A stretch of 64,000 nucleotides of DNA from Microthyrium microscopicum. Its lineage: Eukaryota; Ascomycota; Dothideomycetes; Microthyriales; Microthyriaceae. The translations under genes were made by a program, and so were the position numbers. The stretch is from the NCBI GenBank assembly GCA_010405405.1, contig MU004238.1:1564374-1628373 (forward strand), given 5' to 3'. This document shows positions 54,298-64,000 of the stretch, one piece after another; position 1 is the first letter of the stretch, and each line of letters starts with the position of its first letter. The notes below the pieces were generated by a model. It saw nothing but the letters and a program-made list of their open reading frames with translations, made no database searches and was not told where the DNA came from.

Positions 54298-56385
54298 ATG
54301 TGCTTCGGAACCAAACCGAAGGAAAAAGGAATTGTAGTCTTATCCCGCAAGAGCAAAAGCAAGACGAAGACCAAAACGAAGACCACAACCAAAATTGAAC
54401 ATAAAGCCATGTTGACGCATCATAATCCTGCGCCTGTTATTCCATATCGTCCACATGCACCATGGGAGCGCTCTCTTGGGCAAATTTCTCATGGCTGGTT
54501 CCCTCCACGACCCTTTCCACCACATTACCGAGCGGCTCGGCCCGAATTTGGAAAGCTTTCTCTTGACGAGGCAACTCTCAAGCTACTCGACTATCTCCAG
54601 AAGGAGAAGGCAATAGCCACTCGCGGTCTGTTCGAGGCAATGCATTCAATTCCAGCGGTGACGCAGCAACCCGAACCAGGATTGTATAGGGTACTAGAGA
54701 AGCTTCAGCGCTACGTATTTCCTGGGGTGATGGGCATAAAACTTCAATACAAGGCAGACGACTTGATGCCGGAAACTCCAGGGTGTGCGATGCTTGGTGG
54801 TCCATACAGTAATCTTGTCGAGCTCCATTTCAACCGTCTTTTGGTTTCTAGGCACTGGCTACACGACTCTCCATTGGGACGACAAATGCTTTTTGGTGTC
54901 TTTCTTCACATGATGATTCACGCATACTTCCTTATGAACTGTACTCCACCAAAGCCAGGCGCGGTCGATGAGCGCTTGAAGCACGAGAATCATTTCGGAG
55001 CCGTACTATACAAGCTCAAAGAACTGTGCAACGAGGCGGGAATTGAGGGTGTGCATCAGATCAGATTTGCATATCCTCTCAACCAACTTCTTGGTCGGCA
55101 ATCATCCAGGCCCTTTGAAGGCTTCTTCAATGAAGCTCCTCGGCCTTTCTGCTCTCATTGCAAGCCAGATGTTCCTGAAATTGACGCGAGCGTAATCAGC
55201 AAATGGATTGAGAACGATTTACGCAAGAGTGTGGATCCCGAAATCTTTCAACTCGGTTCGGATGGCAAATTCAGTGGGAAGAAAAAGTCACAAAGAGGCA
55301 ATCCCAGAGAATACGTACTCTTCCGCATCGGCAAGAAGCTGTATATGCATCTTCTTTCTGACTTCAAGCACGACTCAAGTCTCCTAAGCCATATCAGACA
55401 CCATGATACCGTGTTCGAGCTGCCAAAATGGATGGATGAGAAGTTATTGAAAGAGTTCTTCACCTTTTTCAAAACAGGTACCTTTGGGAATGCGCTGTCA
55501 GATTCACAAGTTCCGGATGGTAGAGGCCCACCGCTCATCAACCAACTCAAGCCAATTGCTGAATGGAAACCCTCACTCCTCGTCAACGTACAAATGGCCC
55601 TTCTAGGCATGATGCTACAGATGTGGGAGTTGCAGAGACATGCCGTGGAACGACTACAAAACTCACATATTACCCATGAAGATCCCATCGCTGTCATCGA
55701 GGCTCTCTTCAATCAGGACCTCGGGGATAGATTTATCCCCCAAGCACTTATCGATTGGTTTACTGCGTGGATGATCGTATATTCCGAAAAGGCCCTGAAG
55801 CCTGGTGATAATCCCAAGGACAAGGGGAACTACGGCCAGATCATCAAAAACAAACGCTACACCGCACTGCTGTCTAGTGCGATTCATCGCAATGAACTCA
55901 GCAACGCTATGGCGGTGGCAGGCAAAAGCTTAGCTACTTATCCTGCCAAGTCGCCTCCTCCACCTCCACCACCTCGCGAGTTCTTTCCCATGTCTTTGTT
56001 CCAGCAAATGTTTAATTCGCCAATGGGCCCGACGCCTCAGATCCCTCAGATCCCTTTCTCTCCTTTTGACTACTCCCGGTTAGCAGTGGCTTCTAGGCAA
56101 GGCCTGCCACCACCATCGTTTCTTCCTCCCCATATGGCGAATGGCATGCTTGGCATGGGTATGGGTGGTCAAGAGCAACACCTGACGATGCTCCTCGATA
56201 TGGGCAAATGGGGACCAGTCCGTAACATGGGCGACAAGACATGGGAGTGCATGGTGGAAGGACTCCCGCATTTCCAGGCTGTCTGGAAAGATGGAAAGTG
56301 GTCCCCACGTGTACAAACAGGAGCCATTCCTGATATGTCACGTATAAAATTTGGTTACCCTGAGCCCATTTGGGGGGTGGCTTAA
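54298..56385 (+). CDS. Fungal SprT-like protein lacking the catalytic glutamate
   Basis: Single exon, 695 residues. The start MCFGTKPKEKG is a common type of start for ascomycete proteins of this kind. After a Lys/Thr-rich stretch, a domain around residues 180-250 reads LFGVFLHMMIHAYFLMNC and then HENHFGAVLYKLKEL. This mirrors the SprT zinc-protease pattern HExxH plus a third His, but the glutamate is replaced by Met (HMMIH). The His ligands are kept, so metal binding might survive without proteolysis. The rest is a large fungus-specific region, with a Pro run (PPPPPPP, near residue 560) and a conserved-looking end (MVEGLPHFQAVWKDGKWSPR). Function is unknown; SprT kinship is inferred from the motif alone. 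Confidence 0.75.
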   Translation: MCFGTKPKEKGIVVLSRKSKSKTKTKTKTTTKIEHKAMLTHHNPAPVIPYRPHAPWERSLGQISHGWFPPRPFPPHYRAARPEFGKLSLDEATLKLLDYLQKEKAIATRGLFEAMHSIPAVTQQPEPGLYRVLEKLQRYVFPGVMGIKLQYKADDLMPETPGCAMLGGPYSNLVELHFNRLLVSRHWLHDSPLGRQMLFGVFLHMMIHAYFLMNCTPPKPGAVDERLKHENHFGAVLYKLKELCNEAGIEGVHQIRFAYPLNQLLGRQSSRPFEGFFNEAPRPFCSHCKPDVPEIDASVISKWIENDLRKSVDPEIFQLGSDGKFSGKKKSQRGNPREYVLFRIGKKLYMHLLSDFKHDSSLLSHIRHHDTVFELPKWMDEKLLKEFFTFFKTGTFGNALSDSQVPDGRGPPLINQLKPIAEWKPSLLVNVQMALLGMMLQMWELQRHAVERLQNSHITHEDPIAVIEALFNQDLGDRFIPQALIDWFTAWMIVYSEKALKPGDNPKDKGNYGQIIKNKRYTALLSSAIHRNELSNAMAVAGKSLATYPAKSPPPPPPPREFFPMSLFQQMFNSPMGPTPQIPQIPFSPFDYSRLAVASRQGLPPPSFLPPHMANGMLGMGMGGQEQHLTMLLDMGKWGPVRNMGDKTWECMVEGLPHFQAVWKDGKWSPRVQTGAIPDMSRIKFGYPEPIWGVA

Positions 56386-57527
56386 TTGGTTACCGACAGA
56401 TTGAGCAATAGAAGTTGTTTTACGACTACCAGCACACTGGATCGGGCGACATTTTGAATTTACACAAGCAACACAGATTTCGGCCTAACGCATTATTCAC
56501 ACAAGCAACATATTTTCCGGCCGAATGAATTTCTCATGCATTTAACGACTTTAACTTCACCATTTGAACGCTAGCTCTACGTACCTACGGACACGACAGC
56601 ATACGTCCGACTGTTCAATATCAATCATATGATACTAGACATGCACCAATCTTCACGGCCTACGCATGGATTCTTGAGATTTAGACTTTACTACTAATTT
56701 TGCATTCATCATGTTCGACAGCATTCGCATTTTTCTGCATCTTAGCTCCCTTGCATTTTACTACCTTGCATTTTTCGGTTTGCGCCTTGGAAGTCTCAAT
56801 TTGTCGGCGGTTTTCTCCATGTTATGCTTGTTATTTGTGCGTTGTGTTCTCTTTGGTGGTTGGTTACCCAAGGTTAGATAGGTTAGATAGCTTGATTTAG
56901 CCATGCATTCGCTTCTAATATCATTACCAATAACTTCCTCATATCTTCAATACGCCATATACTGTTTGGTTTCACAATCTAGCCATTTTGACCTGGATGT
57001 CATCTGATTCAAGCCAGCGCCTTCACAAACCCGGTGTGAATCTATTTACTTTACTGAATTTCATATACACTACGTAATGTACCAGATCTCATAGCGCCAT
57101 TGACATCGCTACAGCGACTTTGCCTCGCCGAGTTGATGGAGACACAAGTGTCTTCTTCCCAGGAGAACAACCGCAGCTATTGAAATAGACAGGTCCACAC
57201 CAGCTATTGTTTTCAGTAGCTCGGCGGCTCATTTGAAACTGCTTGGTGTGTATTTTTGCTATATGCCAGGCATATAATAGTATAATAATCACATTAGCAC
57301 TTACACTTTCTAGAGCAATAGAGCGTAGCACAAATACAACGCGACGTTGCTTTGGAAGAGATCTAAAATCCTCACTTGGTCGCACTTGGGTTTGTGTAAC
57401 CCAATAAAGTGAGTTCATGAGCACGATGGGCTCCTATACTCCAAGCAGTATTTAGCTCGCTGCCATTGCACTCTCCTAATTCTTTCATTACATTTGCGTC
57501 CCCTACGAACTGAACACTGGTGAAAAC
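56386..57527. other. Intergenic region, no supported gene
   Basis: AT-rich, about 1.14 kb. A minus-strand frame at 57089-57424 contains SWCGPVYFNSCGCSPG and a possible GTAAGT...AAGCAG intron, but there is no signal peptide or recognised domain. Confidence 0.4.
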
Positions 57528-57860
57528 ATGCATATCCGACTCGCAACAATCGTGGGCCTCACCATCATACGAACTGTCGTATGCGCTACATGTCCAAATG
57601 ACCTCACCCCCGACAATTTGTATGGAGAGTGCTGTGGTCCATCTCCCGAAGACAAGGCGCTGTTCAACTGTATTCCTACTCCCGGATCACTCGTCGAAAT
57701 CTTTCGCTAATTTGTTCAAGGCACTAATACCGGTTTTCCGGACTGGCCTTTCTTATGCGACACGTCAAGAGGTGAAAAGCCATTATGCTGTAATAGGCGG
57801 TTCATTGGAACGGCTACTGATAACGGATACATCAACACTTACTGCAGGTGGACGACATAA
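57528..57860 (+). CDS. Small secreted protein with eight cysteines in hydrophobin-like order
   Basis: Two exons, 57528-57669 and 57721-57860, 93 residues. The intron (51 bases) has GTATTC donor, GCTAAT branch-like site and TTCAAG acceptor. It splits a Cys codon (T|GC), so neither exon alone shows the pattern. Residues 1-20 are a signal peptide (MHIRLATIVGLTIIRTVVCA). The mature part has Cys at 22, 35-36, 48, 60, 70-71 and 89, the order C-CC-C-C-CC-C. Gaps are 12, 11, 11, 9 and 17. Hydrophobins have this order, and class II members have 11 between CC and C and 8-9 before the second CC. The other gaps differ and the loops are less hydrophobic, so an effector-like relative is equally possible. 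Confidence 0.7.
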
Positions 57861-58557
57861 GATCGTCTATCCGTTAGTATCCGAAATCAAACTATGTTCC
57901 GCCGATTGTTTGATCAGGTTTATGCTAGAGGAGTGATTTAGTGATCGGATTCGGATATTCTAAGGGTAATCCGTCAAAGCATGTCAATCGAAAGGATACT
58001 TCTTAGCCCGACCTCTTCCAATTTGTCTCCAGTTTTCTCGATGAGGTTGCAGACCTTCAAATGTTGTCGCCCTCAAGCATGTGACGAGTTCTAATAATAT
58101 CCTTCGGTTCCAAGCGGTGCACTACCTTAGACTCGTAGAGGATCTCCCGTACGTTCGTAGTATCGTGATTCGTACTGATCCTACTACACAATACCCGGGA
58201 ATAGACCTCATGACATCGTCGTGGCTACTAATGAATAAATAATGCCTCATCCTTGAGAGCAAATACCGCACATGTATCAATGGACGCTTCCGTAAACCTA
58301 AAGGTACAATAATGAGGAGTTGGAGGTGTAGTTAATCCTTGTTTACGTCACTTTTCTCTTGTAGGCGCAGCCAAAGAGTGGCCGTATTCCCGAGATGGAA
58401 GGGTTGAAGTGTGGCTGTCACCGCGACGTAATCGCCCCCCTTGTTGGCCCAGCCAAAAGGAAAATGATTCGAGTGATAATAAACGGAAATCGTTCACTTG
58501 TTGGTTCGGGTTGATGCTCGTTTGCCAAATCCATCTCCAACATCCAACTTGTTCACC
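57861..58557. promoter_or_regulatory. Intergenic region upstream of the vWA gene
   Basis: About 700 bases. No frame of note; it should carry the promoter of the next gene. Confidence 0.4.
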
Positions 58558-61274
58558 ATGAAGGCTTCAAAAGAAGCCATAGCTAACTTCCGGGTCGTTG
58601 CTACCGATGCTGATGAGAAGACTGCCTCTCGGTTTTTGGAGGTAAGTTTCACTAGAAGAAAAGGCGAAAATATATCAAGCCTTTTACATTGATGAAAAAC
58701 ATTTGCTAACCATTTACGAAGGGCTCGAATACTCTGGATGAAGCTGTGAGCGAGTATCTTGAAAATCCGAATAAATACTCTCAAGCATCAGCACCTTCAT
58801 ATAATCAACCGAAATCGATGGGACTATCCAGTAAAGAAAAGCAAAAGCCTAATCACCCTCCTCCAGCGTATGCCTCTGTTACAAGGAGCGCTCCAGGACA
58901 TCTAACTCATACGAATGAAGTCATTCAAGCTGGCCATGTTCGAGCTCAAGACGAAGTATGATATTTCTTGACCCTATAAAATAAATCACTAATAATACCA
59001 TAGCAACAAATGCAAATGCTTCTGCAGCAAATACAATTCGCATACGGCATCTACAACAGCGACATCGAGCCAGAGCATGATACCGACTTTTACTGCAACT
59101 GTGAAATACATCAGTACCAAAGAAGAAAGTGGGCTAGACTAGGAGTTCAAGAAAGATGGTCAAAAGCAGTGATGTATCCAGGTTAGCGAAACACAGCCTA
59201 TCATATCTATCTTGGATCCAAGCTAACTTGGTACTTTGCGACTGATTAGGAGAAAGATCTTACCATGACTGTTATCAGGCAACCATGTTCAGCGGCAATC
59301 CATATCAGAATCGCATTGTCTCGCCATATGCCATGATGGGTGCAGGTGGAAGTATGTTTATGAACGGCTACGGGAGACAAAGGCCTAGTGCAAGATTCTA
59401 CAGCATGTCGGTAGAGCAAACGATAAGGCTTAACAGTTCGCTCAACAACAAGGCGCAGGCTGCCGTGGATGCGCTGGAGCCAACATATAACATCTGGAAA
59501 ATGGACGAAGTGGAGTCAGGGATGGCTTCGTTGTCTATTGACACTCCCAGCTCAGGCTTTCCCAAGGAAAAGAACGAAATATCTGAGAAGGGTATCAACG
59601 AGAAGCGACAGAGTGTTGCAGGATCAATTATGAGTGGCAATGGAGAAGGACCCAGCACCGGAAATTCCAAGCCATCCAAATTTTCTGGGTTAAAGAAAGC
59701 TTTCAACATCAAATCTTCTGAAGAAAGGGCGGTTGCCAAGGTAGAAAAGGTCAAGAATCGGGGTCGACAGCTAAGAGACGAGATTCTTAGAGAAGAACAA
59801 GGCCGATGGCCTGATCAAGAGTGGCGACGTATCGTATCAGAATATCAGGAGCATATTGGCATGACACGCAAAGTATCGGACCTTCGAGCTCGTCAACCTC
59901 TGCAATACCTGCACCTTCTCCGAGCTGGATATTTTGAGCCTATTCCTGTAGCATGGGCCAAGTTGGCCTCGAATCCATTGAAATTCAGCATTGAAGCGGC
60001 TAGTGGCTGGCGAGGTATAACACCCGCATGGCGAGGATACGAAGATACTGCCGAAGAGAGATTATACTGGTGCCTTAATCATCGCGAGGGAACGGCTGGT
60101 ACACGATTAAAGCCCGACATGATCTCAGCTTTAAACATGGCAAGGGCCAGAATGGCTTCCGCAGTTGAAGCTCCGCCGCTGTACTTTGCTGCCGACGATA
60201 CATGTCATACTCAACACACTTCGGAAGGATACTCGAAGCAGGTGATGCCACCTCCATTCCGAGCGTTCGATGCGATCGAAACGGCATCGGACGACACCAT
60301 GATCCTACTGGTAAGATTTTCCCGTCCCAAATCACAATCCTTGACGACATTCGTGGTGTTAGCTCCGATGGTAATTTTATACTAACAACTACTAGGATGT
60401 TTCTGGGTCAATGGATTTCGATCCGCTACGGTGAGTCTTCCTCCTGCAAAGATATACTGTTTTCCTTACCATCGCTTGTTATGGCTGCTATAAAACGCGA
60501 TGGCTACCCAAAATGCGATACATTTCGTGCTGAAAGAACAAATGGCCTCATACTGACGAATGCCAGGCCAAACTATGATCAGTATCTAATCACTGGATAC
60601 TCGAAATCCACACAGCCCAAGAACAAAGGTGAGTCTGCGATGGTCAAGCAGTAAGTATGAGTATGTTACTGACCTTTGCCCTAGATGTTGCCAAAGCAAT
60701 CATTCGACGATTCACTGATGCCATGATCAACCATGACCACAATGGCCGAGGATACGAATTAGTCACATTTGCCACTCAAGCCAACTACATAGGATGCGTT
60801 AACCACCAGAATCTTGACGCTATGTGGAGCAACGTCAGGATCGGAGGAGGAACCAGAGTGATGACGGGCTGGCAGCAGGCTAAAGAGTTACATTTTCAGA
60901 AGCATTCAGCCTCTGCCACACATCATCCCGTTTATGGATGGCAGGCCGGACCCGAAACGCCCATTCTCAGACTGCTTGTTCTCTTGGATGGAGAAGCAAC
61001 AGACATGGACGAGTTCGAGCTTGATCTCCTGAGTCTTTCATGGGTACACGTTACCATCTTCTTGATAGGAGTAGATGGGTGCCCACATCATCATAGGCAC
61101 GCGAATGAGTTGCAGCGGATCAGCGAGGTCAATCACCATGTGTCTTTTGTTGATGCACAAGGAAATACTCCGGAACGATTTGTTACACATGAACTTCTCA
61201 AACGACATCTGGGTTACGAAGTGTCAATGCAGGAATTCGAAGAGCTGGAATTGCCGCCACCTTATACGGCCTGA
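58558..61274 (+). CDS. von Willebrand factor A protein with UBA-like N-terminus
   Basis: Seven exons: 58558-58641, 58722-58955, 59004-59181, 59250-60310, 60396-60430, 60567-60628, 60685-61274; 747 residues. All phases agree. The N-terminus (IANFRVVATDADEKTASRFL joined to EGSNTLDEAVSEYLENP) looks like a UBA/TAP-C-type ubiquitin-binding helix bundle. Two CxC-like pairs follow (FYCNCEIHQ). The vWA domain is complete only after splicing: the tiny exon 5 supplies the metal site DVSGSMD, and exon 7 supplies GGGTRVMTGW and LVLLDGEATDMDE. The metal-ion-dependent adhesion site residues therefore look intact. A proline-rich PPPAYA and a final PPPYTA may be PY-type motifs for WW-domain ubiquitin ligases. 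A role in ubiquitin-linked sorting is a guess. Confidence 0.85.
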
Positions 61275-61424
61275 TTTATCCTGGATTTAGGTTTGCTTTG
61301 ACATTTTTGGATTCCAGCGTCGAGTTAGGTATCTTCGATAGGTTTTTTGAAGGGTTTCAATGACTACTATAATGAGAATTCACATTCAGACCAGCTTTCC
61401 CATCGAAGAAAAAGCCCGAAACCT

Positions 61425-62750
61425 TCAGCCCAATAGACTGGATCCCATACTATCATCGGAGTCTACATAGGAACTGTAATCCGTTTGGCTTGACCCACTG
61501 CTCTGAGGTGGCTTGATATCTTTGTTGTCTTCTTGCTTTGAAAATCCTCGACTTTGCTTTGGAAGTTTGTTGAAATCTGTGCCTAGTACTTCACCTGGGA
61601 TCTTCTCCGCGTTCGATGCCTGATCACCTTGTATCTTGAAGCCAGAGCTAAACCGCTCCATAAGCCATCTGAATGGAGCATGAGTCCGCGCTATGGAGGG
61701 CCACTGATGTTCTGTTGTGGCCGGTGGTTCAGCTTTTGGCCTATCCTTTGGTACACTTTTGTTCAGCAACCTCAACCTGTCCCTCTCAACATGTTTGAGT
61801 AGCTCTGAAGTAATTGGAATTGCAAGCCCTTTCTGTGTATATTGGTGCCAAAGGACTAATGCTACGGTTTCCGTAGGCACAGCCGACGTGGAGTAGTACG
61901 ATTGGGGCTCCGGAAAGTCTTTTGCGTAGAGTTGAGATGACTTTTCCTCGCGAGGTAGATACTCAACGTCAGCGTCCTTGAAAAAGGACGTGATTGGCAA
62001 GGCTTCCAGGAGCAACTGATCCAACATGACACGTTGGCACAACGCCCAGCCGCGGGGGGAGAAAGGCATGGTCTGACCTTGAACCTTGGTAAAGATTGCC
62101 TCGCCATTATTGCGGTACATTGCATATCGCAGGTTATTTCCAACATTGCGAAATAACTCCAGGATGAAAGCTCGTTGAGTGTCGTATTCGTACTGCGCAT
62201 CCCAACTCTGCCATTGCTTAGATGCTCGTCTTCCCAAGCCAGCAGACTGGATCTCTAGCAATGGCTCTAATATGCCTGCTTGCAAATCATCTCTCCACAT
62301 AAGCAGTTCTCCAGTGCTGTATTTGCTGGGTTTGTTGAGGTCAAACTGCTCTCCGAGCCACAAAGATGTTGTGGTAGCTAGATAGTTCAGGTATGGAACA
62401 ACACTCCTCGTAACTAGTGAGCTGTGGGGTCGCCAGCTTGCCTGGAATTCGTTAGTTTAAGATTGAGATCGGAACCACATAACACGACTGAAATGAGGGT
62501 CTAGTCTTTTCGAAGGAAAACCGTAAACCCCTATCGTATTCGAAGGGTACCATGCACTCGATCAGAACCTCATTCTTTGGTAGCTATCGAGTGCGATCGG
62601 AGATCTTAGTTTTTTGATTATGTCGGATGTGACGATGGACTGTGATTTTGTATGAGGGAATCCTACCATGGTAGTGGTGTCAATGATATGTTCTATGCAT
62701 CTCACGAGCATCTGAGCTCTCAGAGACGGTGTATATGATGGTGAAGACAT
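61425..62750 (-). CDS. Fungal protein of unknown function
   Basis: Three exons read right to left: 62750-62667, 62583-62479, 62441-61425; 401 residues. I do not recognise the family. Exon 1 encodes MSSPSYTPSLRAQMLVRCIE; exon 2 reads LPKNEVLIECMVPFEYDRGL and RFSFEKTRPSFQSCY; exon 3 continues ASWRPHSSLVTRSVVPYLNY. The third exon has a conserved-looking tryptophan-rich part (WLGEQFDL, WQSWDAQYEYDTQRAFILEL) and a disordered acidic/Ser-rich end. The last intron has an excellent branch site (ACTAAC) and acceptor (CCAG), but its donor could be GTGGTT at 62478 or GTTCCG three bases on. It converges on the vWA gene, 150 bases between stops. Confidence 0.65.
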
Positions 62751-63976
62751 TATAGACGGCGAAAACCGCGACAAGTATGTCGTCTGAACTGGTGCACGTC
62801 TTTCGGATAAGACAAATTGTGGTCAGCAGATGTTCTCGTCAAATCGATGTTTTAGTAGGTTGCTGCATGAAAACTGCCAGGTGCAATGCACGACTTTTAA
62901 GTACCAAGGTCTTGCAAACTAGCTGAGCTGAGATACCAGTAAACTCATAAATAGGCCTGTGATAGGACATGGCCGAACCGAAACTTGTAGTTTCATGTCA
63001 ATAAACTCTCGATAAAGTTGGTAGCCTTGCAGTCACTATCACTACTACTAGCCTAGTCTTGGTACATACCACAATGTTTGAACCTCGCAACACTAACGAT
63101 CATTTCAACTTTAGGAATGAAAGCTTCCTACCGTATGGACTAAAAAATCATGGGCTTGATGTCATCAAAGATGATGATGTTAGCCAGAAGATCCCAGCGT
63201 CAGCACTATTCTTTATGATGGAGTGCTGTAATATGTATCTGGAGAGCGTTTGTGACCATCTGATGAAAACCCATTTTCTTTGGTCACTTTCAGAGGATCA
63301 GGGTTCCATGAATCTAGTCTTCTTCATTTTCACAATAGCACTAAATCTTTGAGGTCCCAGCTCTTGAACGGGTACTGAAGGAAGGAGTAATCGAAGCCAT
63401 GTGTATAGACTGCTCTTTAATTCGGTCTGCTGTGCCTTTGAGGTCTAAAGTAGAATCTAAGAAATTGGCGAATCAATGTCACGCACATATAGGAGATGTT
63501 GAGCCAGGCCGCGAAGATGTAGAACAGCTTTTGCTTCTCGCTCTTCAATACATCTGACAAGAGGAGGAAGCGGAGGTAGGCGTTCAAGGCGTTGAGCTCC
63601 AAGGGCAGATCTCGCCAACCTCAACCACCAAATCGTAAATTGAGCATGCTACAAGCACTTATTCGATCAGCGAGTTAACAAGGTCGAACCAAAAACGTGG
63701 ATGCTGGAGGCTCTGCGATTGAGGACCGAGAGAACGGAAGCAGATTACCTTTCGATCCGTCCGTGCCGTCGCAATGCTTCTCGTCGTACTAATACCTTAC
63801 CTCGGCAACATATAACCACCACCAGTAATTCTCCAACACCACATAGATGAAATTCTAACTACCTATGTGTCCCCTTTCGATGGGACCATACAATATCAAC
63901 AACCTGTCCACCCGTCTCTGAATTCTACTCCGCCAAATCCACTCCCATAAACGACTAGAATCACAATATCGTCACA
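62751..63976. other. Intergenic region at the right edge
   Basis: Frames at 63059-63352 (+) and 63417-63602 (-) show no recognised domain. The last 250 bases are CA-rich on the + strand, typical of a leader before the ATG at 63977. Confidence 0.4.
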
Positions 63977-64000
63977 ATGGCTCTCCCCCTCACCACCCGC
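63977..64000 (+). CDS. Possible start of a gene cut by the window edge
   Basis: An ATG in good context (TCACAATGG) after a CA-rich leader opens MALPLTTR and runs off the window. Eight codons are too few for any assignment. Confidence 0.25.

Noticed and set aside
57089-57424. Minus-strand frame with SWCGPVYFNSCGCSPG and a possible intron
   Set aside because: No signal peptide, no recognised domain, and the upstream half is of low quality.
1-64000. tRNA genes, rRNA genes and transposons
   Set aside because: I looked for B-box-like GGTTCRANNCC words with matching arms, reverse transcriptase or transposase motifs and long terminal repeats, and found none that hold up.

Overview
This is nuclear DNA from a filamentous ascomycete (Pezizomycotina; gene content fits Leotiomycetes or a close class, but I cannot name the species). 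The reasons are short 45-105 base introns with GTAAGT-like donors and CTAAC-like branch sites, closely spaced genes on both strands, and a clear set of fungal orthologues: a Cdc25-type RasGEF, Ski3, Rsa3, Eco1, an ASPM/Sha1-like protein, Pom152, Swc6/Vps71, Alb1 and Ubp1.

Layout. 1-10.2 kb: the C-terminal part of a RasGEF, TRAP-alpha (Irc22 family), a CCCH zinc-finger protein and an F-box protein. 10.7-22.3 kb: housekeeping genes for RNA decay (Ski3), ribosome assembly (Rsa3), cohesion (Eco1), spindle/calmodulin binding (Sha1-like) and deubiquitination (UCHL5-like). 22.9-37.2 kb: a P450, Pom152, a Sec14-like lipid transfer protein, an FBXO21-like F-box protein, Swc6 and a seven-span membrane protein. 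37.2-43.2 kb: a gene-poor island holding a 19-base repeat, a 113-base repeat and a long series of short inverted repeats. 43.2-64 kb: an unknown protein, Ubp1, Alb1, an unknown Cys-rich protein, an Mpv17-family protein, a SprT-like pseudo-protease, a small secreted eight-cysteine protein, a vWA protein and an unknown protein.

The gene models were built by joining reading frames at consensus splice sites and checking phase. This recovered a hidden 3' exon of the RasGEF (2346-2373) and a two-exon secreted protein (57528-57860) with hydrophobin-like cysteine order that no single reading frame shows.

The most unusual thing is the 39.13-40.97 kb array (one further hairpin at 41.16 kb): about 30 hairpins of 8-12 base pairs spaced 51-64 bases apart. 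Stem sequences differ from unit to unit while pairing is kept. Nearly every non-Watson-Crick pair I found is G:T as read on the + strand, and none is A:C. That polarity fits a structured + strand RNA, though a strand-biased C-to-T process could also give it. A pyrimidine-rich, promoter-like stretch lies just upstream on the same strand. I know of no described family that matches it.
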